Shown here: positions 24,014 to 33,954 of the stretch, piece after piece | How positions within the stretch are numbered: position 1 is the first letter of the stretch | Layout of the letters: each line of letters begins with the position of its first letter | Assembly: GCA_003117195.1 (NCBI GenBank) | Contig: BDSI01000041.1 | Location: forward strand, 248,001-312,000 | Length of the DNA: 64,000 nt | Source of the DNA: Eudorina sp. 2006-703-Eu-15 | Lineage: Eukaryota > Chlorophyta > Chlorophyceae > Chlamydomonadales > Volvocaceae | Direction: 5' to 3' | Notes under the pieces: generated by a model | The model's input: the letters and a program-made list of their open reading frames with translations, nothing else | Told to the model about the DNA's origin: nothing | Databases searched by the model: none | Made by a program: the position numbers and the translations under genes

Positions 24014-24697
24014 CGCACTCTGGCTTGAAACACGGCGACTGGGCTAGGCGCACAGCATACATCAGACTTAGGAGATGCTGACGGCACGGCTTCGTCCTGC
24101 TGCCCACTGTCCGGCCGGCCACCAATTGGGGCCTGCCACCTGCGCATTGGGAGCGTGCGCGCGAACACGGCGCGGTCCAACTGGCCGCTCAGGCACGCTC
24201 GGCGCCCCTATGACAGCCGCCCACGCGCCGAAACGGGGCGCGCAGGACAACCGCTTACCTCGACAGCTGCCTGATGGAAGCCTTCAAGGGGCTCAGTCGC
24301 TGCCCCGACCAGCAGCGCGTGGACTTCGTCGCTTTGGCTTCGGGATAGCGCAAGCATCCGACGTTGTGGCGTCAATGTTTTCCTAGGCTAACATTTCTAT
24401 GATCAGAAGCAAAAACGAAGCTGCTCGTCACGCCGTACCCTAGAACCCTAGAGCTAACGTAATCATCATACGCATGGAGTATGATGTGTGATTGTCACAT
24501 GTTATTGTTTTGCATGGCATAGTCTACAAAATTGTTGCTTTGATCGCTGGTGCATTTGTCGTTACTTGGAGTCCATCTGACGATCTGAGGCCAAGTTTCC
24601 CATACTCTTAGCCACAGCTCTCCAACAGCAGCTGGACCTCGGAACTCAGCGAAGCCCTTGCATCGTTTGTGTGCCTCCTTGTCTGAGACCATCGGCG
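24014..24697. other. Divergent intergenic region between OPR-like and membrane-protein genes
   Basis: This contains no recognisable gene and would hold promoters for both divergent genes. It is conserved in copy B (about 37480-38166) and copy C (about 45890-46553), with small indels. Confidence 0.5.
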
Positions 24698-26715
24698 ATG
24701 GCCGACTGGTTGACGACGCTGGACGGCCTTTCTGGCTTGTCGGACGAGGAGAAGGGCAAAGCGCGATTTCTGCTGAACACGAAATATCAGAACAATGCCT
24801 GGGTGTTCGTCTCCGGGTCAGAAGGCGTGGCTATCGCGACAATTAAGGAGATGCTTCGCACGGAAGGTCAGTCTGGAACATCAAGAAGGCTTACACAGTC
24901 TGGCGATTTTGGAAAGCCGGTTGCGTCTATGCAAGCGTGCGCGCATGGTCGTCATTTGCTTGTTTTTTTTGCTTGTCACCCCCGACTGCTCCCACGTTCA
25001 GCCGCGGCGGCTCACCAGGGCTTGGGGAGCCCTAGCATCCCGCGGTTGGGCTAACGCAAAAAGCGGCACACAGTTCATTGGGAATCGGCAGTAGAGTGGG
25101 GCCATCGTGGGTATCGGGGTAGGTAGTTGGTGGGGGCTGGGGGCCACGGCGTGGCGTGCTCGGGGTGTTGGAATAGTGCCCCTCCGGTGGGAGGCGGGGC
25201 CACCATCCAGGCTTGACGAGGTCCTTTCCGCGAAAGCAACGTGTAGCCTTGCGAAGTCTGAGTCCTGACCTTCAATGGGCTCACTGCAGAGGACTAGCAA
25301 GGCCGTGCACAGGGAGGGCCGGATGTTATGCGTTTTGGAAATGATTTGTTTCGGACTGGGGCTGGCGTGTTCGCAGCCCTGGCCCGGCGCACGCCAGCAG
25401 CATCCGATTTCTAATCTGCATGTGCCCCTTCCCCTCCCCCTCCCCATCGACATCATGCTGCAGCGGCGGCTGAGGCGAGTGCGGCAGGAGCTGGTGGGTG
25501 GATGTGTTATGGGACCTGTGCTTCAGCGGCTTGGCTAGCCTGTGCACGTCTACCTCTGCCTGCTGTATGGGCACAACATGGCACTGGAGCGTGCGTGTGT
25601 ACCCTGGTCGAGTTGGTGGTTAGCATTCCGCGAGTCTCACCTTAAGTTAGCCGTCTCAATGGGACCCGGTGTTCTTGCCTTCCTGTGCAGGCACGGCTGC
25701 CGGTGAGGTCTTTGACAATGTTCCTGTCTGTGAGAACGTTGACGATGCTCCTGACTTCTTCTTTTCACGTTCCCCACCCACCAGCTGCAGGTGCTGCCAA
25801 CCAGAGTGAGGCGCCTCTCCTGGGCACAGACGGTGCGTCACTTGCTGAACCGAGCAGTGCAGAAGCTAGAAGTGAAAACGCGGTTTACTTATTGTTTGCT
25901 TTGCGTTGGCTGATGCAGACAATGGCGGCTGGTTTTGGAAAAGCAGCTGGGTTGACATGCTTTTTGAGTTCCTTGCTGGTTACCCCAGCCTACATCGACA
26001 TGTGCATGGTGGCTTGCAGGCCGGCCAGCTGGTGCGCCCACACCAGGACTGAAGGACCGCCTCCTCGCATTGGCCGTCCAGTTCATCCTGGTCTTGTCAA
26101 TCATGCTTCAGTGTTGTGGGCCCAGCGTGTAGATGATGCCCAGCCCGCCACTCACCAGGATAAAGATGAGGGGGACAGTGATCAGAACCGACCAATTCGG
26201 AATGCCAGTTGTCCAGTGATTTGAGGAAGTTGAAGATAACCCAAAGCCATGACCTGGAATAGCGCCAAGCGTACGCCAGCGGTGCCACCACCAGGCTGAT
26301 GACACTGCAGATCGCCAGAATGGTGTTCATGTAGCTGTTGATAATGTCATTGGCACGGCTGTTGCTGTCCACCCACTTGGCGACCAGCGCCAGAAATGCA
26401 CAGGATGGTGTTGATGTAGCTGTTGATGTGCAATTCTGGCGCTGGTTGCCAAGTGGGTGGACAGCAACAGCCGTGCCAATGACATTATCAACAGCTACAT
26501 GAACACCATTCTGGCGATCTGCGGTGTCATCAGCCTGGTGGTGGCACCGCTGGCGTACGCTTGGCACTATTCCAGGTCATGGCTTTGGGTTATCTTCAAC
26601 TTCCTCAAATCACTGGACAACTGGCATTCCGAGTGGTCGGTTCTGATCACTGTCCCCCTCATCTTTATCCTGGTGAGTGGCATCATCTACGCGCTGGGCC
26701 CACAACACTGAAGCA
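24698..26715 (+). pseudogene. Three-TM membrane protein gene, copy A, broken by palindrome
   Basis: Phase-consistent exons: 24698-24866, 25464-25493, 25691-25702, 25785-25871 and from 26020. ATG 24698 starts a 56-codon first exon (MADWLTTLDGLSGLSDEEK..). Ala-rich and acidic linker exons follow (AAAEASAAGA; NQSEAPLLGTDGA). Exon 5 opens the membrane part (LKDRLLALAVQFILVL). It then runs into an inverted copy of its own 3' end at 26104-26401. The original 3' end follows at 26428-26710, with two clear membrane segments (ILAICGVISLVVAPLAY; VLITVPLIFILVSGIIYAL). An intact protein would have three TM helices, but here the frame is broken. If the GTGAGG donor after 25702 is unused, a shorter acidic end (DDAPDFFFS..) results. 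The family was not recognised. Confidence 0.55.
26104..26715. repeat. Near-perfect palindrome (about 290-bp arms)
   Basis: The left arm 26104-26401 is the reverse complement of the right arm 26428-26715, apart from scattered mismatches and a short indel, with a spacer of about 26 bases. The right arm is the native 3' end of the membrane-protein gene. The left arm is an inverted duplicate of it. Confidence 0.92.
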
Positions 26716-26920
26716 GAGATGGAACAGCTCGTGGAATCATTGCGCATGCAACAAGTGCAGAAGGGGCCTGTGGGGGCGTGGCGGTGGTGAGGCATTGCTG
26801 CTGCCATGGCACAGGGCGTGTGGAAATCGATAGGAGGCAAATGTGTTGACAGGTGTCAGGATATTGGTGTCCATCGTAGTGCAGTTCCTTCCGTCAGTTG
26901 GTCGAACGCCCGTTGGTTAG

Positions 26921-27097
26921 GCCAAGACGCTCCTCGTGCGCCTGTTCCAGCACTTCCACTTCAAGCTGGTCCCCGGGCAGGTGCCCCTGGAGCTGTCCGC
27001 GGGGATAACCCTGGCACCCAAGCACGGCGCGATACGACGCGGATTCCAGCAGAGAGGCGCGATACCGGGGGGACATCGGCGGCGGGGAGGGGGGTGA
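26921..27097 (+). pseudogene. Orphan cytochrome P450 C-terminal exon, copy A
   Basis: After an acceptor (GGTTAG|GCC) an open frame reads AKTLLVRLFQHFHFKLVPGQ and then VPLELSAGITLAPKHG, ending TGA 27095-27097. This is the typical extreme C-terminus of a P450, just downstream of the haem-binding Cys exon (AK.LLVRL.Q.F.F.L.PGQ.PL....G.TL.PK.G). No exon with the FxxGxxxC haem motif, the ExxR helix or other P450 parts is found upstream, where the membrane-protein gene ends. It is best read as a captured 3' fragment. Confidence 0.72.
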
Positions 27098-27638
27098 TTG
27101 ACATACGGTACCATGAAGGGGAGGGTCCCTGAGGTAAAAAGGGGTTCGGGGGCGGTCGGCGCGCATGTGGCATGGACATGCTTGCGGAGACTCGAACGCA
27201 AGGCTTGGGGGTTCTGGAGCCCGAGGAACCTCTACCTGGCGACCCCCGGGCCTGTCTGCTTGTACTGATGTGGGCATACCAAGGAAGGAGGGCCGCAACG
27301 GTCGGGTCCCGGCACCCACCGTCAGGTGCAGGACGGGCACCTCACGGGCCGCGGACCTCTGCCCCTTTGGGGAAAGGGGAGGAGGGGCGGGCGGGTGTGG
27401 GTTGGTGTTTGACGGGAAAGAAAGCATTCGCAACCCGACCCGCGCTGGTGGAGGGCTGATCGCGAGGAGGTCATTGCTGGGCGACTCTCGAGCACTCCGG
27501 TTGGCAGCCATGACTGCGGGCCACCGCCGGGAAAGATGAATGGCTATTGATGTGGGTGGTAGTTCGCTTACAGGGGCGCCTTTATGGCAGAATACCAATG
27601 ACTGTTCCGGACTTGTCTTTTTTGTTCTGCTGCGGTGG
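27098..27638. other. No gene recognised (duplicated spacer)
   Basis: GC-rich sequence closely matching 49060-49600 in copy C. A minus-strand frame crosses it but shows no domain. Confidence 0.4.
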
Positions 27639-27646
27639 GTTTGCAT

Positions 27647-28153
27647 CAGTGTTGCTATCTTCCAAAACGGGGAAATAGAATTCCACAGGTTTCCGGCCTG
27701 TCGCCAGTAGCCAAAAAACCTTTGGCAGGGCAGATTTTGGGGGGCTTCCTAGGTGCCAGGAAATAAAAACCTCCGAGGCAGGGTGGAAATATTTCTGCGT
27801 GTTTCGACAGCAGGGCCACTGTTACCACAGCGACGACAGGGATTCTAAGTCCATGGAGGCCTGAAGCGCGCTTTCCTTGCGTCGCGGATGCATATGGGAG
27901 GGTAACCAGGAGTTGGGGACACGGCATTCGGGTGTGTTTTGGCGGTAGACAGGTGTACGATGCAGGATTTTTCCCTGCGCCTACAGATTTCCAGGCCTTT
28001 TTGGTAGTCTGGAAAACAGTTGGCAGGGCAGATTTCCGGCTCTCCACAGCGTCAAATAAATGAAATCTCGCAGGTTTCTTGGGGGTCCGGGAAATAGAAA
28101 ATTTCCGGCTTTTTTGCCCGTAAATATTCTTTTTATTTAAGATAGCAACACTG
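27647..28153. mobile_element. Non-autonomous hAT-like MITE with 8-bp TSD
   Basis: This is a 507-bp element with perfect 15-bp terminal inverted repeats CAGTGTTGCTATCTT, flanked on both sides by GTTTGCAT (27639-27646 and 28154-28161). Ends starting CAGTG and 8-bp duplications are hallmarks of the hAT superfamily. No coding capacity was seen. A second, right-truncated family member lies at 50319-50651. Confidence 0.9.
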
Positions 28154-28161
28154 GTTTGCAT

Positions 28162-28560
28162 GAACGGAATACTTCCTCTTTAACGCGGGCCCAGGGGTGT
28201 GCTTGCAGTGTGGACCCGGTGCACCGTCGGGGCGCGGTTGTTACATGCGCAGTGTGTGGTGAGGGATCTTCGGCTGTCACCGATCGCCCGCGGAGGTCCA
28301 GATGTCATCCCATTACCAGTGGCAGCGTGGGATGTGTGTCTGCAGCCCAAACAGCCAGCGGGGAACACGCACAGCTGCGGTCAGTGCATGAACCGTTGGT
28401 GATACATGCAGTGTGAGTTGGCGGTTCGCCGCGTCGTGTGGTCAGGAAACATATTTATAACGGGGTCCAGCAATCACGTGTTCAAGTCTAAACCGTTCGT
28501 AACCGCTTCGAGCCGGCTGCTCGCACGCTTCGGTTACCTCGCTTGCCGTGGATTGCCGCG
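28162..28560. other. No gene recognised (duplicated spacer)
   Basis: Matches 49617-50028 in copy C, including the CCGCTTCGAGCCGGCTGCTC segment. No domain is visible in any frame. Confidence 0.4.
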
Positions 28561-28571
28561 GTCTGACTTCC

Positions 28572-31160
28572 ATGAGCCCCAAGCAGCTGGGAGCGGTGTC
28601 GCACCTGCTGCCCCCGGGGACGGTGGAGGCGGTGGGCATCGCGGCGAAGCTGCCCCGCAGCAACCAGGTCGGGGTCCTGAGGTCCCGAGGTCCCGGGGTC
28701 CCAGGGCTTGGGTCAGGTGCACCACCTGCGCACTTGGCGCAGCAGGGGGGCGGGGGGCAGTTCAATGAGCGCGGGCCGTCCAGGGGACACACAGGGCGGG
28801 CCTGGGACGCGGGGATGCAGTTCGGGGGTGGACAGGGGAGGAGGAGGTTGGGTCGGTGCTCGGGTGGGCCGGGGTGGCTGGGGACAGCGATGGAGGGGGT
28901 GTGCAGCTGGAGGGGGTGTGCAGCTGGAGGGTCTGTCCATGTGTGCCGACAGCTGTTGTACGGCATCTTTAGATCCTGCCTTTGTGGCAATCGGTCAATC
29001 GCTGGAGCCGCCCCTGCTCATCAATTTTTCGAGAATAATTGGAACGAACGCCGCTTGGCCCCGGCTCGGTGTACGGCAGGGTCGCAAGCGGCAGGAGGGC
29101 CTTGTGGCCAAGATGCTGAGGGGCCAGCTGTCGGACCATCAGATGGAGAAGCTCGAGGTGGGCTGCGGGGAGGGGGAGGGGGGAGGGGGAGGGGGGAGGG
29201 GGAGGGGGACCGGGGAGGGGACGCGTGGATCAGCCGGGAGCCCAGGGCCAGAGACGGCAGGGGCCAGGTCTAGGTGGCCTGCCCCCTGGCTGCCGTGTTT
29301 CCATCTCCGAAACCTGTCGTACGTACTGGCGACACGGAGTGCACCATGCGGGGATCGCTGGCTGTCTTGCAATTTGTGGGCGGAGGTGTGCCAATGGTGA
29401 GTTGACAAGAGGGGTTGCGGGCGAGCAACCTCGGGCGGAGTTGGGGTTGGGGGGCCGATTCTCGCCGCTGCTCACCGTCTTCAGTTTCGGCAATCCAGTT
29501 GCGGTGCCTCCCTCCTGAGTTGTCAGTTGGTTGCCGTCCTCCCAACCTGTTGTGATTGTGCCACTGCCCGTGTTGCCGCTGGCGCCAGGCCGCTGTGGTG
29601 GTGACCTCACGTGTGTGCGCCGTTCGTGGGGGAGGCAGGTGAACGGCAGGAGAGGGTGCCACCCGGGTAGCGGTGTATGTTTGTTTAAGGGGGCTGCGGT
29701 GTTTGGGAGGGACGCTCCAGGGGGCTTTCCCTCATTGGGGTCACGTCGCGGGGGCGAATTTGGTCCCATAAATGGGGAGTTATACTTCCCCCATCACCCC
29801 CCACACACACAAACACACACTCACGGCTCAGTTTTCTTCCTTTTCACACACGTTCACGCGCGTGGCGCGCCGCCGCCTGTCCTCGGCACTCGCCTCAGCA
29901 ACCCACCGCGGCCTAAGTCGGCTGCCGGGACCCCCTCCCCTACCCCACCCACCCCCCAGGAGGTCGCCGCGGAGGTGTACGGCTACCCCGCCTTGTGGGC
30001 CCCCGACCACCAACAGCTGCGTGTGCTTGTACGGCAGTGCCAGCTGGTGGGTCCCATCTCCCACATGAGGACATGAGGGGGCCCCTCCGCACACATCCGG
30101 TCCTGTCTCACGGTAGTTCCGCTGGCCCTCATGTCAATGGCGTATTGGTCCCACCCCAATCCGGCCTGGCTGGCCACTGAGCCGTTCGCCACGTCCATTG
30201 CTGTAACCACAACCGCTGCCGCAACCGCAACCACGACCGTTGGGGTGGGAAGAAACAATCGGGGGATGACCCCAGCATCCTTGCATGCTGGTGTTTTGGA
30301 TCCCCTTCCCGCCGCGCCCCCACTACCCCTCCGCGCCATCCCCGTTACTCCCCCCTCCCTCCCTTACCAGGCCCTGGAAGAGGAGAGGGCGCAGGAGGTG
30401 GAGGCACCGCGGACGGAGGTGAGTGCGTGTAACCCCCGGTTGTACGTACCGGGCAGAGAAGGTACCCTATCCCCCCGCTGCGCGGTGCAGCCTCAGCCGC
30501 GGCCGTAGCCCTGTCCGTCGTCCAGGCTGAAGACGGCGACGGGCGGCGGACCGTGTCTGTTTGAACTGCTTGAATCCCCCTTTTTGTCAATCAGACATCG
30601 GGGGTTGAACGGATGGGCCCCCGTTCAGGCCCCCCCCCGCCCCCCCCGCCCCCCCGGGTTGAACGGGGTTGAATGGATGGGCCACCGTACAGGGAGGCCG
30701 CCCAGACGTTATCTCCGGGGCGCCTCACCCGCCCAGAGACCTGCCCCCGCCCCTCCTGTATCTGTGCTCCTGCCACTGCCCTGAATCTGCTCGGGTAAAC
30801 CCTGAACCCTCTTCCCTGCCGCCGTATGTGTCACCCTCGCCGGCGGGGACTTCAACCTCTTGCCTTTCGCCGTACCTGCAGGCCTCAACCGCAGACACAT
30901 CGGATCATGGTGCAAGCAGCGGCAGCAGCTCGGGCAGCGACATCGGCGAGGATGCCGGGGACGGCAAGGGCGAGGGCGAGGGAAACGGGGAGGAGGAGGA
31001 GCTGGCGGAGGCGCTGGCAGAGGCGGCGGCGCGCGGTCGGGGCGGCCGTCACCGGCGGCCCGAGGCCCCTGAGCCCCGCAGCCGGGGGTTGCTGCGCAGT
31101 CTGGGAAAGATGCTGCGCCCGTTGGCTGTCCGTGTGGTGCAGGAGGGGATGGCGGGGTGA
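28572..31160 (+). CDS. DarP/YjgA (DUF615)-like protein, copy B
   Basis: Exons 28572-28667, 29080-29157, 29960-30046, 30371-30418 and 30882-31160 join in phase 0 throughout and give 195 codons. ATG 28572 is the first in-frame ATG. The reading starts in the family's central helix (MSPKQLGAVSHLLPPGTVEA, then VGIAAKLPRSNQ). GRKRQEGLVAKMLRG and DHQQLRVLVRQC correspond to the RRRQLQ and RQQLRTLIR blocks of bacterial DarP, a ribosome-associated 50S assembly factor. The usual N-terminal helix before this block is missing: the exon begins 12 bases after the duplication junction at 28560, so the gene may be 5'-truncated. An acidic Ser/Gly/Glu linker precedes the final helix. A missing internal segment, compared with bacterial members, may be an exon I could not place in the 800-bp intron. 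Confidence 0.55.
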
Positions 31161-33064
31161 GGAGGTGTCGGGGACGCTGGGGCCTGGATGTGTGTTGGAT
31201 CTGGATCGGGATCCAGATCTCGGTGGGGACCAGGATGCGGGAGGGCGGGGGGACTGCTGGGCCGCCAGGGGGCGGACCGGGGTGGATGCGCGAGTGGTGG
31301 TGGGGCGCCCTGCCCTGGTATGCCATGATGAAGGGGTGAGGTGCAGCTGATGAGGGGGTCAGCCGGGTGGGGGTGCGGATTCCGTCCCCCGTGAAGCCGT
31401 GATGCTGTCTGATGGATGTGGGATATGGATGTGGATATGTGAGCCGCGTTCCCGTGCTGGGCCCCCGCGCCGGGGTGGGGTGAGGGATGGGGTGGGCCAG
31501 GCGTGCGTTGACGTTGGGACCGATGTAAGGGTCTGCTGCAACGTGTGAAGTGCCCTTTGTAGGGGCCGGAGTTGCCCAGAAAATGATTCCACTGATGGAT
31601 CATGTCAGGATGGAAGGGGAAGGGCAAGTGCGCTGCCGGGCCGCGGGACATCCGACCGCAGGCCAGCGACCCGATCGAGCCACCCACTCGGCAGGCTCCG
31701 CCGCTGCTCCCCTGATGATCGGCAAACGGCGAAGTGGTGGCTGCCTGGCATCCATTCACGGTGCGCACGGTACGGCCCTTGCGCAGCCGCATCGGCGTCC
31801 CAAGGGTTGCCGGCTTGCCTGCCCCCGCCAGTGCCCAGCAAGCCGGCAGCCGGGCCCCAGCCGGTAAGGGTAAGGAGGGCCTGTCGCGGAGGTGACGTCA
31901 GCGGCAGCGGTGGCGGTGGCGGCGCGAGCCACCGAGTGGACACCGAGGGCGGCAGCTCCGGCACAACCATAAGGCCCCGGCACGCGGTGAGGTACCTCGA
32001 GGTACCTCAAGCGCCACTCGGGTCGCAGAGCGGGCTGCAGCCCCAGGCGGCGCAGCGCCCACAGCAGGTTGACCAGGTTGCGGCCGTCCATGTACGGCAG
32101 CTGGGACGAGCACTGCTCCAGGAACGGCACCAGCATGGAGGCGCAGGGGCGGTGGCGCATGCGCGCCAGGGCGATCGCCAGGGCGATCGCCAGGGCGGTG
32201 CAGGAGGTGGCGTGGAAGGCGGGCAGTCGGGGCTGCGCAGGCGGGAGGGTGCGGAAGGAGGGAGGGAGGGAGGATATTGGTAGCGGGGAGGGAGGGAGTG
32301 AGGGAAGGATGGAAGGAAATGGGTAGACACGATCGGCCTGGGAATGAGGGAGGAATCAAGATGGTTGGGGGAGGACGACTCAGGACTGAGGGATGAATGC
32401 CGGAGCCAAAGGGGTTCGAGGGTGGAGGAGGGCCAGTGAGGCGGTGACCCGTGGGACGCTAGGCGCAGGCGGCCGACCACTGAGGTACGGACGCGTGCAC
32501 ACGCCGCGTTCCCCCCACCCCTTGTGTGTGTGGCGGAGTGCCCCGAGTGCTGACGCCGGATGACACACCCTGACCCTGACCCTCACCCTCACGTTGTTGG
32601 GCTCACGAGCTACTTCCCATCCGCTGATTCCCTACACCCTACCCCGGGTCACCATGCGGTGTGGCGCCCGCCCCATCCGTCGCGCGGCCTCCCTCCCCAA
32701 CGGCCCCCCGCGGCCCCGGGATAGCACAGCCCCCGCCCAGCCCCTGCACGTCGCCCTCACCAGCGCCTCCGCCAGCAGTCCGTCCACCCATGACCGCCCC
32801 GGGGAGTGCGGCCACGCGCCCAGGCCGCCCAGGACCATGCACACCTGGCAGCCGGGGGACGCGAGCAGGTGGTCGGGGGAGGTCAGTACGCAGGGCAAGA
32901 CCCCGGGGGCCGCATGGGACATGACTGGGACATGTGCGGCGACGCGCGGCAGCCCATGCATCCCGATGTTAGAGAATCTGGCAACAAAAGGAACTGTTTC
33001 CGCTGCAGGAGGAGGGTTGGAACCCGACCGTCATGCCGCGAGTCGCGGTTCCAATTCACTCCAA

Positions 33065-33269
33065 CTCCATCTCCATCTCCATCTCCATCTCCATCTCCAT
33101 CTCCATCTCCATCTCCATCTCCATCTCCATCTCCATCTCCATCTCCATCTCCATCTCCATCTCCATCTCCATCTCCATCTCCATCTCCATCTCCATCTCC
33201 ATCTCCATCTCCATCTCCATCTCCATCTCCATCTCCATCTCCATCTCCATCTCCATCTCCATCTCCATC
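33065..33269. repeat. (CATCTC)n hexanucleotide array, copy B
   Basis: About 34 units, against about 25 in copy A, in the same intron. Confidence 0.97.
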
Positions 33270-33570
33270 CTACAACGTGCGCTGGGTTTCTCCACGGCTC
33301 CTTTGCCACTCATCCCCCGTCCCCGTCCCCGTCCCCCATCCCCCGATCGCCAGCCCCCATACCATGGGGTTAAATATTCGTCTACCAATGTCCTGCTGTA
33401 TACATCCCACTCCTCCCCGCTCCCTCCCCGTCGCACCTCCAGAGCCGCGCCAGCAGCCCCGGCTCCAGGGAGGTCAGGAAGGGCTGTGTGGCGGCCAGCA
33501 GGGCGCCCACCCAGGGCGGGCTGGGCCGGACCCCCAACCGAAACAAGGCCTCGAAGGCCCGGCAGTATAT

Positions 33571-33954
33571 AGTAGTAGTAGTACCGTTACAGTGTGGATA
33601 GGCTTCCGGGCCCTGTCTAAGGGTTTATGTCGCGGTTTTTATATGATGCTATAGGACACCTTCAACCATCATCACACCGAACCTACGCCATACGAACCGA
33701 GGGTCCAAGGCGGTTGATCCTGCCAACTAAGGATCCCACCTCATCCATTCACCCGCACATCTGTAGAGACAGAGGGTTCAGCAACCGCCACCGATCTAGC
33801 GTGCGAATCTCAATCCATCAACTGTGATCTCAACTCCACATCTCAGCAGCTAGCCATAATCTCATGCTCCCGAACAATGTCGGGGGTCACCCTGGGACTC
33901 GAACCCAGGACCTTAAACCGCCTAACCGCGGTAGTGTCACCTGACCTGACCTGT
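33571..33954 (-). mobile_element. tRNA-derived SINE in OPR exon (copy B)
   Basis: This 384-bp element is nearly identical to that at 20169-20552 and has the same AGTATAT flanks (33564-33570 and 33955-33961). It was inherited through the segmental duplication rather than inserted independently. Confidence 0.85.

Larger units (their letters stand above)
15601..28560. repeat. Segmental duplication copy A
   Basis: This block runs from DarP exon 2 through the OPR-like gene, the membrane-protein gene, the P450 exon and flanking sequence. Bases 15601 to about 25260 are nearly identical to 28919-38770. Bases from about 23290 to 28560 are nearly identical to 44863-50028, apart from element insertions. 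The left edge abuts the psq transposon. The right edge, at GATTGCCGCG (28551-28560), is where copy B's DarP exon 1 begins. Confidence 0.9.

Noticed and set aside
26894..27646. 250-codon minus-strand frame
   Set aside because: It overlaps the P450 exon on the opposite strand, has no domain and is Pro/Arg-rich as expected for GC-rich antisense.
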